64,000 nucleotides of DNA, taken from positions 1 through 64,000 of the forward strand of contig NZ_QNUH01000002.1 in the NCBI RefSeq assembly GCF_003385495.1, read 5' to 3'. The notes under the pieces were generated by a model. The model saw only the letters and a list, made by a program, of their open reading frames with translations. It made no database searches and had not been told where the DNA came from. The translations under genes were made by a program, and so were the position numbers. Of the stretch, positions 45,672 through 54,677 are shown piece after piece; within the stretch, counting starts at the first letter, position 1, and each line of letters opens with the position of its first letter. Source of the DNA: Chryseobacterium elymi. Its GTDB lineage: Bacteria; Bacteroidota; Bacteroidia; Flavobacteriales; Weeksellaceae.

Positions 45672-47243
45672 CTATTTATATTCCTTAGAATCTCTTCTCG
45701 GTTCCTTAGCTTCCGGCCATTTTACCGTTTCCCCTTTATCATCCTTAGGCATCACTCTCCTTTCTCTGCTGGTAAATTCAGGGTCTTCTGATGCCATATA
45801 AGCCAGTGCAGCCGTTAAAACCACATTGTTTTTCACCTCATCAAAAACGATCTTGTCATACGTATCTTTCGTTGTGTGCCATGTATATCCGAAATATCCC
45901 CAGTTCAATGAGCTTAAAGAAAATCCTGGAACTCCGGCCGCTACGAATGACGCATGATCAGAACCGCCACCGCCGGGCATTCCCGGGAAATCTGTTTTAA
46001 TGTGATCTCTCACGGTTTTAGGAACTCCATTCAGCCATTTCCCGATATAGCTGTAAGAATCCACGAATCCCTGCCCACTGATATTGATTACACGTCCCGT
46101 TCCGTTATCCTGATTGAATACTGCCTGTGTCCCCTTTATAATCTGTGGGTTATCTGCTACGAAGCCTCTGGAACCATTCAATCCCTGCTCTTCACTTCCC
46201 CAAAGTCCAATAACGATAGTTCTTTTATTGTTCGGGTAATATTTTTTCAGTATTCTCATGGCCTCAAGCATGGTAAGCGTACCTGTTCCGTTGTCTGTTG
46301 CTCCCTGAGCACCATCCCAGGAATCAAGGTGGGCAGAAAGAATCACATACTCCTCAGGCTTTTCTTTTCCTTTTATAATACCGATCGTATTAAGGTTTTT
46401 CGCATCAGGAAGGATTTTGGACTGCGCTTCTACCCTGATTTTAGGTTTCGCACCCTTTTCTGCCATTCTGTAAAGCATCCCGTAATCTTCCAAATCAATG
46501 TCGATCATTGGAATCTTTGAAGTCTTCGCTCCGAAAATCCTGTTCGCTCCCATGATACCTGTCCAATTGGAAATAGCAATTCCTGCTGCTCCTGCTTTTT
46601 CCAAAGCTTCCGGAAGCGTATTATTGTCATAGCCAATGTTTTTTACATAATCACGGAAGTCTTTTCCGGCCTGTTCTTTTTCTGCCTTCAGTTTTTCATA
46701 CAGTTCCGGTGTAGCAAATTCTTTGATCTGCTCATCTGAACGTCCGATTTTCTGGTATTGGGCCATAAGCACTATTTTCCCTTTTGCGGAAGGAAGCCAT
46801 GCATCAAATTCCGCTTTGGAAGAAACTTTTGGAAGCACTACAGCCTCAGCTTCTACTGCTTTTTTCGTTGCCGGGCTCCACGCAAGCTGTGTTGCAGCCA
46901 ATGATTTCACACGGGGGTACACCATGTCTACATGGGTAATTCCACGCTGCCACCCTTTCCATGTGCCAAACTGCTGCAAACTTGATTCTATTCCCCAGGA
47001 ACGGAGTTTAGCTGCAGACCATTCATTGGCAGCCAACATTTCAGGAGTTCCTACAAGTCGTGGTCCGATACCATCCAGAAGCTCATAGGCCATATTTTCC
47101 AGCTGGGAATTGTTATTGATTTCATCTACAAAGCTTTTCACAATAGGATCAAGTTTTTCTTTAGGACCTACCTTCACCTGAGCCCATGAGAACTGGGCGG
47201 CCAGCATAAGCGCAGACAGAGCAAAAAAATTATTTATCTTCAT
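45672..47243 (-). CDS. secreted M28-family metallopeptidase
   Basis: A 523-aa aminopeptidase-like protein with a signal peptide (MKINNFFALSALMLAAQFSWA). A PA-type insert domain lies in the first half. The zinc site follows: His and Asp in LSAHLDSWDGAQGATDNGTG near 298-317, Glu pair in GLWGSEEQGLNGSRG near 345, Asp near 382 (NQDNGTGR), and the final His in YTWHTTKDTYDKI near 460. Bacterial M28 enzymes remove N-terminal residues from peptides, or glutamate from dipeptides, in the periplasm or outside the cell. It appears monocistronic. Confidence 0.92.
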   Translation of the reverse strand: MKINNFFALSALMLAAQFSWAQVKVGPKEKLDPIVKSFVDEINNNSQLENMAYELLDGIGPRLVGTPEMLAANEWSAAKLRSWGIESSLQQFGTWKGWQRGITHVDMVYPRVKSLAATQLAWSPATKKAVEAEAVVLPKVSSKAEFDAWLPSAKGKIVLMAQYQKIGRSDEQIKEFATPELYEKLKAEKEQAGKDFRDYVKNIGYDNNTLPEALEKAGAAGIAISNWTGIMGANRIFGAKTSKIPMIDIDLEDYGMLYRMAEKGAKPKIRVEAQSKILPDAKNLNTIGIIKGKEKPEEYVILSAHLDSWDGAQGATDNGTGTLTMLEAMRILKKYYPNNKRTIVIGLWGSEEQGLNGSRGFVADNPQIIKGTQAVFNQDNGTGRVINISGQGFVDSYSYIGKWLNGVPKTVRDHIKTDFPGMPGGGGSDHASFVAAGVPGFSLSSLNWGYFGYTWHTTKDTYDKIVFDEVKNNVVLTAALAYMASEDPEFTSRERRVMPKDDKGETVKWPEAKEPRRDSKEYK

Positions 47244-47382
47244 AACATATATTGAATGCTTAAAGATAACAGAATTTGCGTGAATAAAGAAGAAAATGCA
47301 GAAATAAAAGGGCTATTTTACAAATATGTCAGTCTGGGAATTTTGGTCAGAATCAGACCGTTGACCAGTACAATCATGGCAT

Positions 47383-47409
47383 AAAAAAACCGGCTCAGTG
47401 AGCCGGCTT
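47383..47409 (-). terminator. terminator of the histone-like gene
   Basis: On the minus strand, AAGCCGGCTCA, CTG, AGCCGG then seven T. It is about 10 bp past the stop codon at 47419. Confidence 0.85.
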
Positions 47410-47418
47410 GGGAACGAA

Positions 47419-47595
47419 TTATTTTTTAGCTTCTTCTACAGAAACTTTTCTGAATTCTTTGAACAGTTTGCTAAGTTCTAAAGCTGATTTACGAGCTCTT
47501 GTACCTGCAGCTTTGTTTCCTTTTTCTGCTTGTTGGTTAGCCTCAGTTGCAAACGCTTCGAATTCAGCGCTGATTTTTTCAATTAGTTCTTTCAT
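47419..47595 (-). CDS. histone H1-like small basic protein
   Basis: A 58-aa protein reading MKELIEKISAEFEAFATEA at the start and GNKAAGTRARKSALEL in the middle, and ending SVEEAKK. This is the short histone H1/Hc1-like protein found throughout Bacteroidetes, with a helical, Lys/Ala-rich composition. It may bind DNA and compact the nucleoid; direct evidence in this phylum is limited. A -7 box (TATATTTG) lies 21-28 bp upstream and a strong terminator follows, so it is a compact single-gene transcript. Confidence 0.88.
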   Translation of the reverse strand: MKELIEKISAEFEAFATEANQQAEKGNKAAGTRARKSALELSKLFKEFRKVSVEEAKK

Positions 47596-47615
47596 TATTT
47601 TTAAAATTTAGGGTG

Positions 47616-47623
47616 CAAATATA
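47616..47623 (-). promoter_or_regulatory. -7 box of the histone-like gene
   Basis: TATATTTG on the minus strand, an exact TAnnTTTG match; leader about 14 nt. Confidence 0.6.
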
Positions 47624-47849
47624 GGTTTTATGGTAATTCCAGCCTAACTACGACTAAAAAAATTTGAGTCAAAATGCTATTTTTTTCTTCTTTTCTTTCA
47701 CACGGCTGTCATTTTTTATGGTTATAATAAAAATTCAGTGCTTTTATTAGCCTTATTGATCCTGTAAAAGGATTATTAGGTTATTATATTTTACTTTCGT
47801 CCATCCATTTATTCTTCTTCAAGATTCTATCTTTGTTTCAACAGATACC

Positions 47850-49199
47850 TTACAAAACCGTTTGCTTCTTAAAATTGACAGTTCCCAGATAAAAAAACAG
47901 GAGACTAAACAGCAATAATGGCCCCAGCATAACCAACCAGTTAATTTTGCTCCGTTCGCTGTAATATTCCAGTTGAAATTGCTGCCAGTAGATACTCCCC
48001 GTCGGCTCGTTCGCAAAGATTTTAGGATAAAACAAAAGCCTTTTGCCTTCATGAAAACGCTCTGCAGCCTGTGTAAACCTTAACTGATCGGCTAATCCAG
48101 ATCCTGTAAGATCACTCAACTGAAACTGTACATGAAGTCCAGGAACAAAATAAGAAAGGGTACGGCTCATTTCTTCTCTTTTCCAAAGCTTTGCTTTCAA
48201 TTGATCAGATTGGTTTTTAGACTCATCATCTCCCATCTGCTGCATCGCATAATACCAAAGCCAGCTGAAGCTTTCTTTTGGATATCCGTACGATCTAAAC
48301 TGCGGATAATGTTTGTAAAATTTGTCTAAAGTCGGCTTCTGGTCGGTGTCCCATTTTTCATGATAGGCCTCTCTTTGCTCAATTGCAGTATCCAATGCTT
48401 CCGGTAAAGGATATTTACTTAGAATAAAAGTATTGAGCACGGCGGGAAAAATAACTGTAAGCACAATCCAGAAACACAAAAGCCCGGCAGCACCTGCTCG
48501 GGAACTCTTATTCCAGGAAACTACCCAGAAACTTAAAGCAAACCAAACGATAATATAAAAGACTGATACCAGAACAAAACCTGCCAGTGCCCCATTAATC
48601 CTTAAGTTCAGAATGGGAACTGTCAGAATAATCAGCAACAGTAAAATTCCGGTAATAAGCGCAAAACGGACCATAAATTTTTTAAACAGAATTCTGAAAG
48701 GTGTTTGGGACTGTACGGAAAGCAGAATCCATGTACTTTCCTCTTTTTCTTCGGACAAAAGATTATAACAGTAAGAAATAATCACCAACGGGAAGAGGAA
48801 AATAATCACAAAGCCCAGATCCAGACTGCCCAGAAGCAGACTTACAGGATTCTGAAGATCCGTATCGTGCTTCTGTCCTTCCAGATTTCTGATCGTTAAA
48901 ATCTGTATAGAAGGATTTACATCCCGCTGCCCTATTGAAAGCGCATTCAGGTTGTCTGTTTTATTAACCAATCCAAATTTCAGGTAATATAATAAAAGTC
49001 CGAGATCCTTTTCTATATAGCCTGTATACCTTTCAATATGTTCTTTCTGGTATACAGCCGTATGCTCAATATTGGCTTTCTGTTTCTCTATAAACTGCCT
49101 TCCCACAAAAATACTGACCAGACCTGATAACAGCAGGAACAGCATTCCCAGATAGGCAGAACGGGAACGGATGAAGTTCTTAAATAATAAAAGATACAT
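47850..49199 (-). CDS. ABC-2-type permease (DUF3526-like), second of two
   Basis: A 449-aa membrane protein with an N-terminal span (YLGMLFLLLSGLVSIFVG). A large extracytoplasmic loop follows, then a cluster of five spans (about residues 128-270), a second large loop, and a final span near 423-443. Parts such as LSEEKEESTWILLSVQSQTPFRILFKKF are the cytoplasmic coupling segment typical of ABC-2 and NosY-like permeases. It is the last gene of the operon with the first permease (2-bp gap), the TonB receptor and the ABC ATPase. Confidence 0.82.
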   Translation of the reverse strand: MYLLLFKNFIRSRSAYLGMLFLLLSGLVSIFVGRQFIEKQKANIEHTAVYQKEHIERYTGYIEKDLGLLLYYLKFGLVNKTDNLNALSIGQRDVNPSIQILTIRNLEGQKHDTDLQNPVSLLLGSLDLGFVIIFLFPLVIISYCYNLLSEEKEESTWILLSVQSQTPFRILFKKFMVRFALITGILLLLIILTVPILNLRINGALAGFVLVSVFYIIVWFALSFWVVSWNKSSRAGAAGLLCFWIVLTVIFPAVLNTFILSKYPLPEALDTAIEQREAYHEKWDTDQKPTLDKFYKHYPQFRSYGYPKESFSWLWYYAMQQMGDDESKNQSDQLKAKLWKREEMSRTLSYFVPGLHVQFQLSDLTGSGLADQLRFTQAAERFHEGKRLLFYPKIFANEPTGSIYWQQFQLEYYSERSKINWLVMLGPLLLFSLLFFYLGTVNFKKQTVL

Positions 49200-49201
49200 G
49201 A

Positions 49202-50650
49202 TTAATTTATTTTTATTGTTTTAGACATAAAATGAAGGACGAAAAGAAGGCCCAATGCCCACACCAGAAGGGAAATCACAGAAACCATCTCATTCTGAAA
49301 CAGTGTTGTCTGATCAATAAACCGGTATTGAAAATCAGGGAGTTCTTTCCAGTGATCACTGCTGATGGTATAAGGTTTATCATTACCCTGTTGCTTTTTG
49401 TTGCTGATGTTTTCCATCTGCAGTTTGTTCATTAGCTGTGCCAGCTGGTATCTGTATCCTTCAACCTGTTCCTGATAATTGATGTAGGAATTAAAATCTG
49501 AACCGGTAAGTGCTGCCGACAGATCTTTAACCGCCTGGAAAGGATTCACAAAGGCCAGTGAACGGTTAATGCTGTTCTGTTCTTCATAAATATCAAGCTG
49601 TTTTTGCCAATGTCTGTTGTAAATTCCGGAGCTGATTTTTTCTCCTTCCGCCATGATATAGCCGCTGTAATTAAAAGGCAGTTCTTCCACGGTTTTCACC
49701 TGATAAGCATGCAGAAGAGAATCTTTTATTCGTTGGTAATAGATGTCATTCGGATTGTGGCTGTCTCCGGTTTTTACCAGTTCATTTTCAACGTTGGTGT
49801 CAAAATCTATTTTTGATGGCGCCGGATGCAGATACGCTCCGAAAGCCTGTGCTGTTCTGGGAATAATCACGATAAACAGCAGCCACAAACCTATCAGTTT
49901 GACTAAAGAAGATCTTGAAGTTTTGCTTACTGCAGATACCATTACACAAACGCTGCAAACAATGAAAAAGTAGATCAGATAGGCTCCGCCAATCCAGAAT
50001 AGGCGAAGAAATTCATCAACTGTGCTTTTAAAATCTGTCAGAGAAAACCACATGACCACCAACAGGATCATCACCGGAACAAAAACCAATCCCACCAGGC
50101 AAAGCAGTCCCAGTATTTTCCCGGCAAGCAACTCTTTCCATCGTACGCCCTGGCTGATCAGTACTTTCAAGGTATTATTTTCCCTTTCAGCCGAAATACA
50201 GCTGAATCCCAGGAAAAATATAAATAATGGAATCAGGGTCTGCAGAATCATTGCCGTACTTACCTCTCCGAACCTCAACATTCCTGATGAAAAACCGGCC
50301 TCTGAGAAATTAACGGTATTCTGCTTATGAGCTTCCAGAAATACTGAATTTCCCATATACCGTTCCAAGCCATAATCGAAAAAGCTTAAAGGATATCTTG
50401 CCCTGAAGATCAGGTAACCGTAATGAGCCATTCGGTGGGGATGTTTATCCGGCTTTCCCTCCCATTGCTTTCGTACATCCACCTGATGTTTTACCCTGGT
50501 ATCTTCCTGTGTTTTATAGTCCTGCCAGCCTGTATAGGCAGCAAATACAAACAGGAGACTCAGAATCATCAGAAGAAAAATGACGGCCTTATTTTGTAAT
50601 GACTGTTTCCAAAACTGTATTGAAATCAGACGGATAATATGTATTCTCAT
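49202..50650 (-). CDS. ABC-2-type permease (DUF3526-like), first of two
   Basis: A 482-aa membrane protein with the same layout as its neighbour: an N-terminal span, a long loop (DTRVKHQVDVRKQWEG), then a block of spans (about 135-270) including the coupling motif SAERENNTLKVLISQGVRWKEL, a second loop of about 170 residues, and a C-terminal span. With the other permease and the ABC ATPase it should form one exporter (two permeases, ATPase dimer). The transported compound is unknown. It starts 11 bp after the TonB receptor gene. Confidence 0.82.
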   Translation of the reverse strand: MRIHIIRLISIQFWKQSLQNKAVIFLLMILSLLFVFAAYTGWQDYKTQEDTRVKHQVDVRKQWEGKPDKHPHRMAHYGYLIFRARYPLSFFDYGLERYMGNSVFLEAHKQNTVNFSEAGFSSGMLRFGEVSTAMILQTLIPLFIFFLGFSCISAERENNTLKVLISQGVRWKELLAGKILGLLCLVGLVFVPVMILLVVMWFSLTDFKSTVDEFLRLFWIGGAYLIYFFIVCSVCVMVSAVSKTSRSSLVKLIGLWLLFIVIIPRTAQAFGAYLHPAPSKIDFDTNVENELVKTGDSHNPNDIYYQRIKDSLLHAYQVKTVEELPFNYSGYIMAEGEKISSGIYNRHWQKQLDIYEEQNSINRSLAFVNPFQAVKDLSAALTGSDFNSYINYQEQVEGYRYQLAQLMNKLQMENISNKKQQGNDKPYTISSDHWKELPDFQYRFIDQTTLFQNEMVSVISLLVWALGLLFVLHFMSKTIKIN

Positions 50651-50661
50651 ATTCTTAAGAT

Positions 50662-53136
50662 TTAAAATTTATAAACTGCCATAAGCACTGCACTTCTTGG
50701 AGCTCCAGGAAACAGACGGAGATAATTCTGCGCGCCCAGCCAGTAAGTCGTATTAAAAAGGTTATTGACATTGAGCGAAATCCTCACAGGTCCCTGCTTC
50801 GGGGTGTAGTAAACAGCTGCATCAAAGACTGTGTATTCCGGGACTAGGAAAGAGCGGTTATACATGGGAACTTTATTACCGCTATACTGAACACCTAGTC
50901 CTATGGCAATATCCTTCAGAAAAGAGGTCTCTTCAAAGCTGTATTTCTGCCAGATATTGGCACTGTGAAACGGAGTGTTCTGTTTTCTGGCGCCTATCAG
51001 CGCAGGATTGATATCGTCAATAATTCTTGCATCATTATATCCGTAAGAGGCAAACACCTGCCATACCCGCGATATGTTTCCGATAATGTCCATCTCAAAA
51101 CCCCGGCTGCGTTCCTGTCCTCTGGTTATCAGACGATCCGGTTCTGCAGGATCATTAGCATTCAAAAGGATGTTCCTCTGGCGAATCTCATAAACGGCAA
51201 CATCAATATGGATTTTTTTATTAAAAAAGTCGGCTTTCATCCCAACCTCTTTGGATTGGCTCCGCAAAGGGTCAAAAGCCCGGCCTTGAGGAATAGCCAC
51301 CGGAGCCAGTGACGCTGTATTGGATTGCGGCTGAAATCCTTCGATATAGGAAGCATAAATGTTGATACGTTCATTGAGATTGTAGGTAAGACCTATCCTG
51401 GGGATCAGTTTGCTGTCTTTAACGATGATTTCATTATTCTCTTTATAGTGGGTAACATCCTGAAACCATTCCTGCCTAAGGCTTAGGAATAAATTAAAAC
51501 GGTCCCATTTCATCTGATCCTGAATGTAGATTCCATTAGACCTTATCAGGGCCGGTGGCAGTGCAACCTTTGAAAATACATATTCATGCGGATTTTTTAT
51601 ACTGTAACCTGAATTTGCCAAATTAAAGTGTTCCACGTTGGGTTTAGGCATTGTAATCCCATCGATAGTCACCATCTGATAGTTCTCTGCATTCTGGGGA
51701 TTATAGGAAGCGGCTGTTTTCCCGTTGGTAAGAAGATATCCTCTTGCTGTATTCTGTGCTCCGCCTTTGTACTTATGAGTGCTGATAAAATCGTAACCTG
51801 TCAGAATTTTGTGTTCAATCGGTCCTGTTTTAAGATTAAACACCAGATAAGCATTGAGATTGTCTGTATTCCAGAACTGGTTTCTCTGAACCATCTGCAT
51901 TCCGGCCAACGTTGGAACAGGCTTGTTATTTGCATCTACAGCAAAAGCATTCGTAGTTCTGTGTTCCTGAAGATCTTCCTTCCAGGTCTGCTTCATGTAT
52001 GATGCATTAATGCTGATCTTATCGGTAATCCGGTGCGTAAAATTGGACATAATGATCAGCTCCTTTGATTTAAAATAATCATTAATAGCTCCAAGATTAA
52101 AGCTTATCGGAGTGCTCCGCAGATCTGTCATCCCGTCTACCGCTCCGAAAATAGGCTGTCCTCTGTCTATCTTCCCGTTCAGATCACTGTAAATCATTTC
52201 TACGTTGATCGCGGTTCTGTCGTTAGGGATATAAGAAATTGAAGGAGATACCAAAACACTCTTCTGGGACTGGATATCCCTGAAACTCTGTGCTTGCGCA
52301 TACCCTGCATTAAACCTGTACAGAAGCGTTTTTTCCTTGTTCAATGGTCCTGTAAAATCCAGTGAGCTTCTTATAGTACTAAAGCTTCCTACACTCATTG
52401 TAACTTCCCGGCTTGGTGTTTTCAATGGCTTTTTAGTCACCAAAACGATGCTTCCTCCCGGATCCACACTGGAAAGAACAGCACTGGCCGGACCTTTTAT
52501 AACTTCTATCTTTTCAAGGTTGGTGGTAATAGGCTGCATAAAATAATACTGCCGGGTCCGCATTCCGTTGATGATCGTTCCTTCTTCATTCTGTGCAATT
52601 CCCCGGATGCTGAACTGGTTGTAGTAACTCACAGGAGTTACGCTGCTGGCCATTTTTACCGCATCACCCAGCTGAAAAGCCTGCCGGTCGCTGATAAGTT
52701 CCTTGCTCACCGTAGAGATTGAAAAAGGAATATCTTTGTTCTGAACTCCAATTTTAGTGGCCGAGAAAGAATAATCACTCTGGTATTTTTTTGAGGCCCT
52801 GCCTAAAATCTCCACTTCCTGAATAACTCCAACTTTGTACAGGCGAATGATCAGCTTTTTGTTTAAAAATGTACTGTCCGCTTCAATCTGTTCGATATAC
52901 GTATCGTAAGATTCAGCATTGATACTGATTTCATATTTTCCTCTCCTGATATCCGGAATGCTGAAATTCCCGTCAGAGGATGTTGTCTCATATCTGTTTT
53001 CGTTATTTTTAATAATGATTCGGGCATCTTTAAGCCTGTGATGATTTTCGCCGATGACTTCCCCGGACAATGTCTCCTGCGCACAGATTTTCACACTGGC
53101 TGCGGCCAGTGCTACTGCGATATATAAATATCTCAT
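50662..53136 (-). CDS. TonB-dependent siderophore-type outer membrane receptor
   Basis: An 824-aa receptor. A signal peptide (MRYLYIAVALAAASVKICAQ) is followed by a carboxypeptidase-type N-terminal domain (about 22-110, LSGEVIGENHHRLKDARIII). The plug (about 125-240) has SISTVSKELISDRQAFQLGDAVK, NGMRTRQYYFMQP and GPASAVLSSVDPGGSI, then a 22-strand barrel to the terminal YKF follows. Plug and barrel features fit the FhuA/ferrichrome class. It is encoded in the middle of an ABC exporter operon, between the ATPase gene (10 bp) and the first permease gene (11 bp). The cargo is probably a metal chelate or a small molecule, which sequence alone cannot decide. Confidence 0.93.
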   Translation of the reverse strand: MRYLYIAVALAAASVKICAQETLSGEVIGENHHRLKDARIIIKNNENRYETTSSDGNFSIPDIRRGKYEISINAESYDTYIEQIEADSTFLNKKLIIRLYKVGVIQEVEILGRASKKYQSDYSFSATKIGVQNKDIPFSISTVSKELISDRQAFQLGDAVKMASSVTPVSYYNQFSIRGIAQNEEGTIINGMRTRQYYFMQPITTNLEKIEVIKGPASAVLSSVDPGGSIVLVTKKPLKTPSREVTMSVGSFSTIRSSLDFTGPLNKEKTLLYRFNAGYAQAQSFRDIQSQKSVLVSPSISYIPNDRTAINVEMIYSDLNGKIDRGQPIFGAVDGMTDLRSTPISFNLGAINDYFKSKELIIMSNFTHRITDKISINASYMKQTWKEDLQEHRTTNAFAVDANNKPVPTLAGMQMVQRNQFWNTDNLNAYLVFNLKTGPIEHKILTGYDFISTHKYKGGAQNTARGYLLTNGKTAASYNPQNAENYQMVTIDGITMPKPNVEHFNLANSGYSIKNPHEYVFSKVALPPALIRSNGIYIQDQMKWDRFNLFLSLRQEWFQDVTHYKENNEIIVKDSKLIPRIGLTYNLNERINIYASYIEGFQPQSNTASLAPVAIPQGRAFDPLRSQSKEVGMKADFFNKKIHIDVAVYEIRQRNILLNANDPAEPDRLITRGQERSRGFEMDIIGNISRVWQVFASYGYNDARIIDDINPALIGARKQNTPFHSANIWQKYSFEETSFLKDIAIGLGVQYSGNKVPMYNRSFLVPEYTVFDAAVYYTPKQGPVRISLNVNNLFNTTYWLGAQNYLRLFPGAPRSAVLMAVYKF

Positions 53137-53146
53137 TATCCGGTTC

Positions 53147-53848
53147 TTAAATAGTTTCTAAGTAAATTTTCTGCAGTTCAGCAGCAGTAACAGATTTAGC
53201 ATCAAGGGTATGAACCAATCTTCCTTCTTTCATGATGCCAATCCGCGTTCCCACATTCACTGCATTGAAAATATCATGGGTTGCCATCATAATGGTTTTC
53301 CCTTTGGCGGCAAGTTCTTTACATATTCTGGTGAATTCTGCGGTGGCTTTCGGATCAAGTCCTGAAGTAGGTTCGTCCATTAAGATGAGGTCTGCACTTT
53401 TTGCAACAGCAATGGCAATAGCCACTTTCTGACGCATCCCTTTGGAATAGGCAGCCAGTTTTTTGTGATGAGCCTCTTTCTGAAGGCTTGTGTTTTCCAG
53501 CAACATTCCCAGTTCTTCTTTGGAATATCTGAAACCTGCCATCTGACTGAAGAAATCTAAGTTTTCGATCCCTGTAAGATGAGGATACAGCTGCACCACT
53601 TCCGGGATATAAGCTATATATTTTTTGGTGGTTTCCCCATTGATTTCCACCGGAACACCTTTGACGAGGGCCTTACCGGAGCTTGCTTTTAAGAAACCTA
53701 AGAATATATTTATCGTTGTGGTTTTGCCCGCTCCGTTTTGTCCGAGCAGACAGAAAATTTCTCCTTTTTGTACGGATATATTGAGTCCGCTTAGAGCAGC
53801 AACATGGTTGTACTGCTTACTAAGCTCAATGGCTTGTAATATTGACAT
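53147..53848 (-). CDS. ABC transporter ATP-binding protein
   Basis: A 233-aa ATPase with Walker A GQNGAGKTTT near residues 36-45, signature YSKGMRQKVAIA near 133, Walker B LILMDEPTSGLD near 154-165, and the H-loop MATHD near 192. It belongs to the NosF/CcmA-like group that drives ABC-2 permeases. It precedes the TonB receptor and the two DUF3526-type permeases on the same strand with gaps of 2-11 bp, so the four proteins are very probably one functional set. Confidence 0.95.
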   Translation of the reverse strand: MSILQAIELSKQYNHVAALSGLNISVQKGEIFCLLGQNGAGKTTTINIFLGFLKASSGKALVKGVPVEINGETTKKYIAYIPEVVQLYPHLTGIENLDFFSQMAGFRYSKEELGMLLENTSLQKEAHHKKLAAYSKGMRQKVAIAIAVAKSADLILMDEPTSGLDPKATAEFTRICKELAAKGKTIMMATHDIFNAVNVGTRIGIMKEGRLVHTLDAKSVTAAELQKIYLETI

Positions 53849-53918
53849 GAAAATGTATTATGTAATTAAATAATTAAAAGAAGTTAAGCCCGCAAAGGCA
53901 GACTTGGATATTTAAAAA

Positions 53919-54278
53919 TTATAATACAGCCGGCGGGCCTCTGTCCGAAAGGGAAAAAAGAGTATAAGAAAATAGAAATTCGGGAGAAGAGAAAATCTTT
54001 CCCGTGATTTTTGATACAGCAAAAACAGCGGTGTAAATCTTTCCGATTCCACCTTCACCCAACAATTTATGGTGGCAGATGGGACACTTTGTATCGCATG
54101 ATGAAAAGGCCTTTTTGAAAATCTTTACATGCTCTCCTTTGGGCTGCTGAAAAGTATTTCCTGCATTCTGACTGTGAAGAAAATGATGGTGGAGATATTC
54201 CGCCGGAGAAACAGCAAAGGCATACACAGCAATGAAAATTGCCGTCAGAAAGTTTTTAAAATGCCTTGTGACTCTCAA
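53919..54278 (-). CDS. small His/Cys-rich membrane protein at the head of the ABC/TonB operon
   Basis: A 119-aa protein with one N-terminal hydrophobic helix (FLTAIFIAVYAFAVSP). A histidine cluster follows (AEYLHHHFLHSQ), then a cysteine-histidine motif (SSCDTKCPICHHKLL near residues 59-73) and a hydrophobic C-terminal part. This looks like a metal-binding extracytoplasmic domain and recalls the small proteins often next to copper or siderophore TonB receptors, but I do not recognise a named family. It is 70 bp upstream of the ATPase gene on the same strand and could lead the operon. The pairing hints that the transported compound involves a metal. Confidence 0.7.
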   Translation of the reverse strand: MRVTRHFKNFLTAIFIAVYAFAVSPAEYLHHHFLHSQNAGNTFQQPKGEHVKIFKKAFSSCDTKCPICHHKLLGEGGIGKIYTAVFAVSKITGKIFSSPEFLFSYTLFSLSDRGPPAVL

Positions 54279-54483
54279 TGGATAGATTTGCTGATTGAAC
54301 TTGAATGCTGCGAAATTAAAAAATATTTAATTAACATCAGGTTTTACCGGGATCAATTTCAAAAATTTTTCCGGAAATGAAATTGATAGATCTTTTTCCA
54401 GTTTCAAAAAATGGCAATTGATGTAAGAAATAACATATTTGGATTGTTCTATTTTTTAGACCCCCTTTTAATCATCCCGAAAT

Positions 54484-54677
54484 ATGACCAGATTCCTACT
54501 TTTTATCTTTCTTTTCATTCCGTTGTACATCTTTTCACAGAATAAGATCAGCTATAAAGTGTATTATGATGAAAACCTTGAGCAGAATGGTTTAAAAATC
54601 CAGGTGGATTACATTCAGAAAATCCTGCTTTTTTTAAATCATCGGAAACGACAGACTTCTATTACCGTAATGAATTC
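54484..54677 (+). pseudogene. 5' fragment of an M61-type peptidase gene
   Basis: The start encodes a signal peptide and the M61-like N-terminal strand (MTRFLLFIFLFIPLYIFSQ, then KISYKVYYDENLEQNGLKIQV). After a frameshift near 54620-54640 the next frame reads KSSETTDFYYRNEF, which is the usual continuation in this family. The gene then stops abruptly at GAATTC (54672-54677), where the sequence changes to the 3' side of a broken regulator gene on the opposite strand. Full M61 peptidases are about 600 aa, so over 85 percent is missing. Confidence 0.7.
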
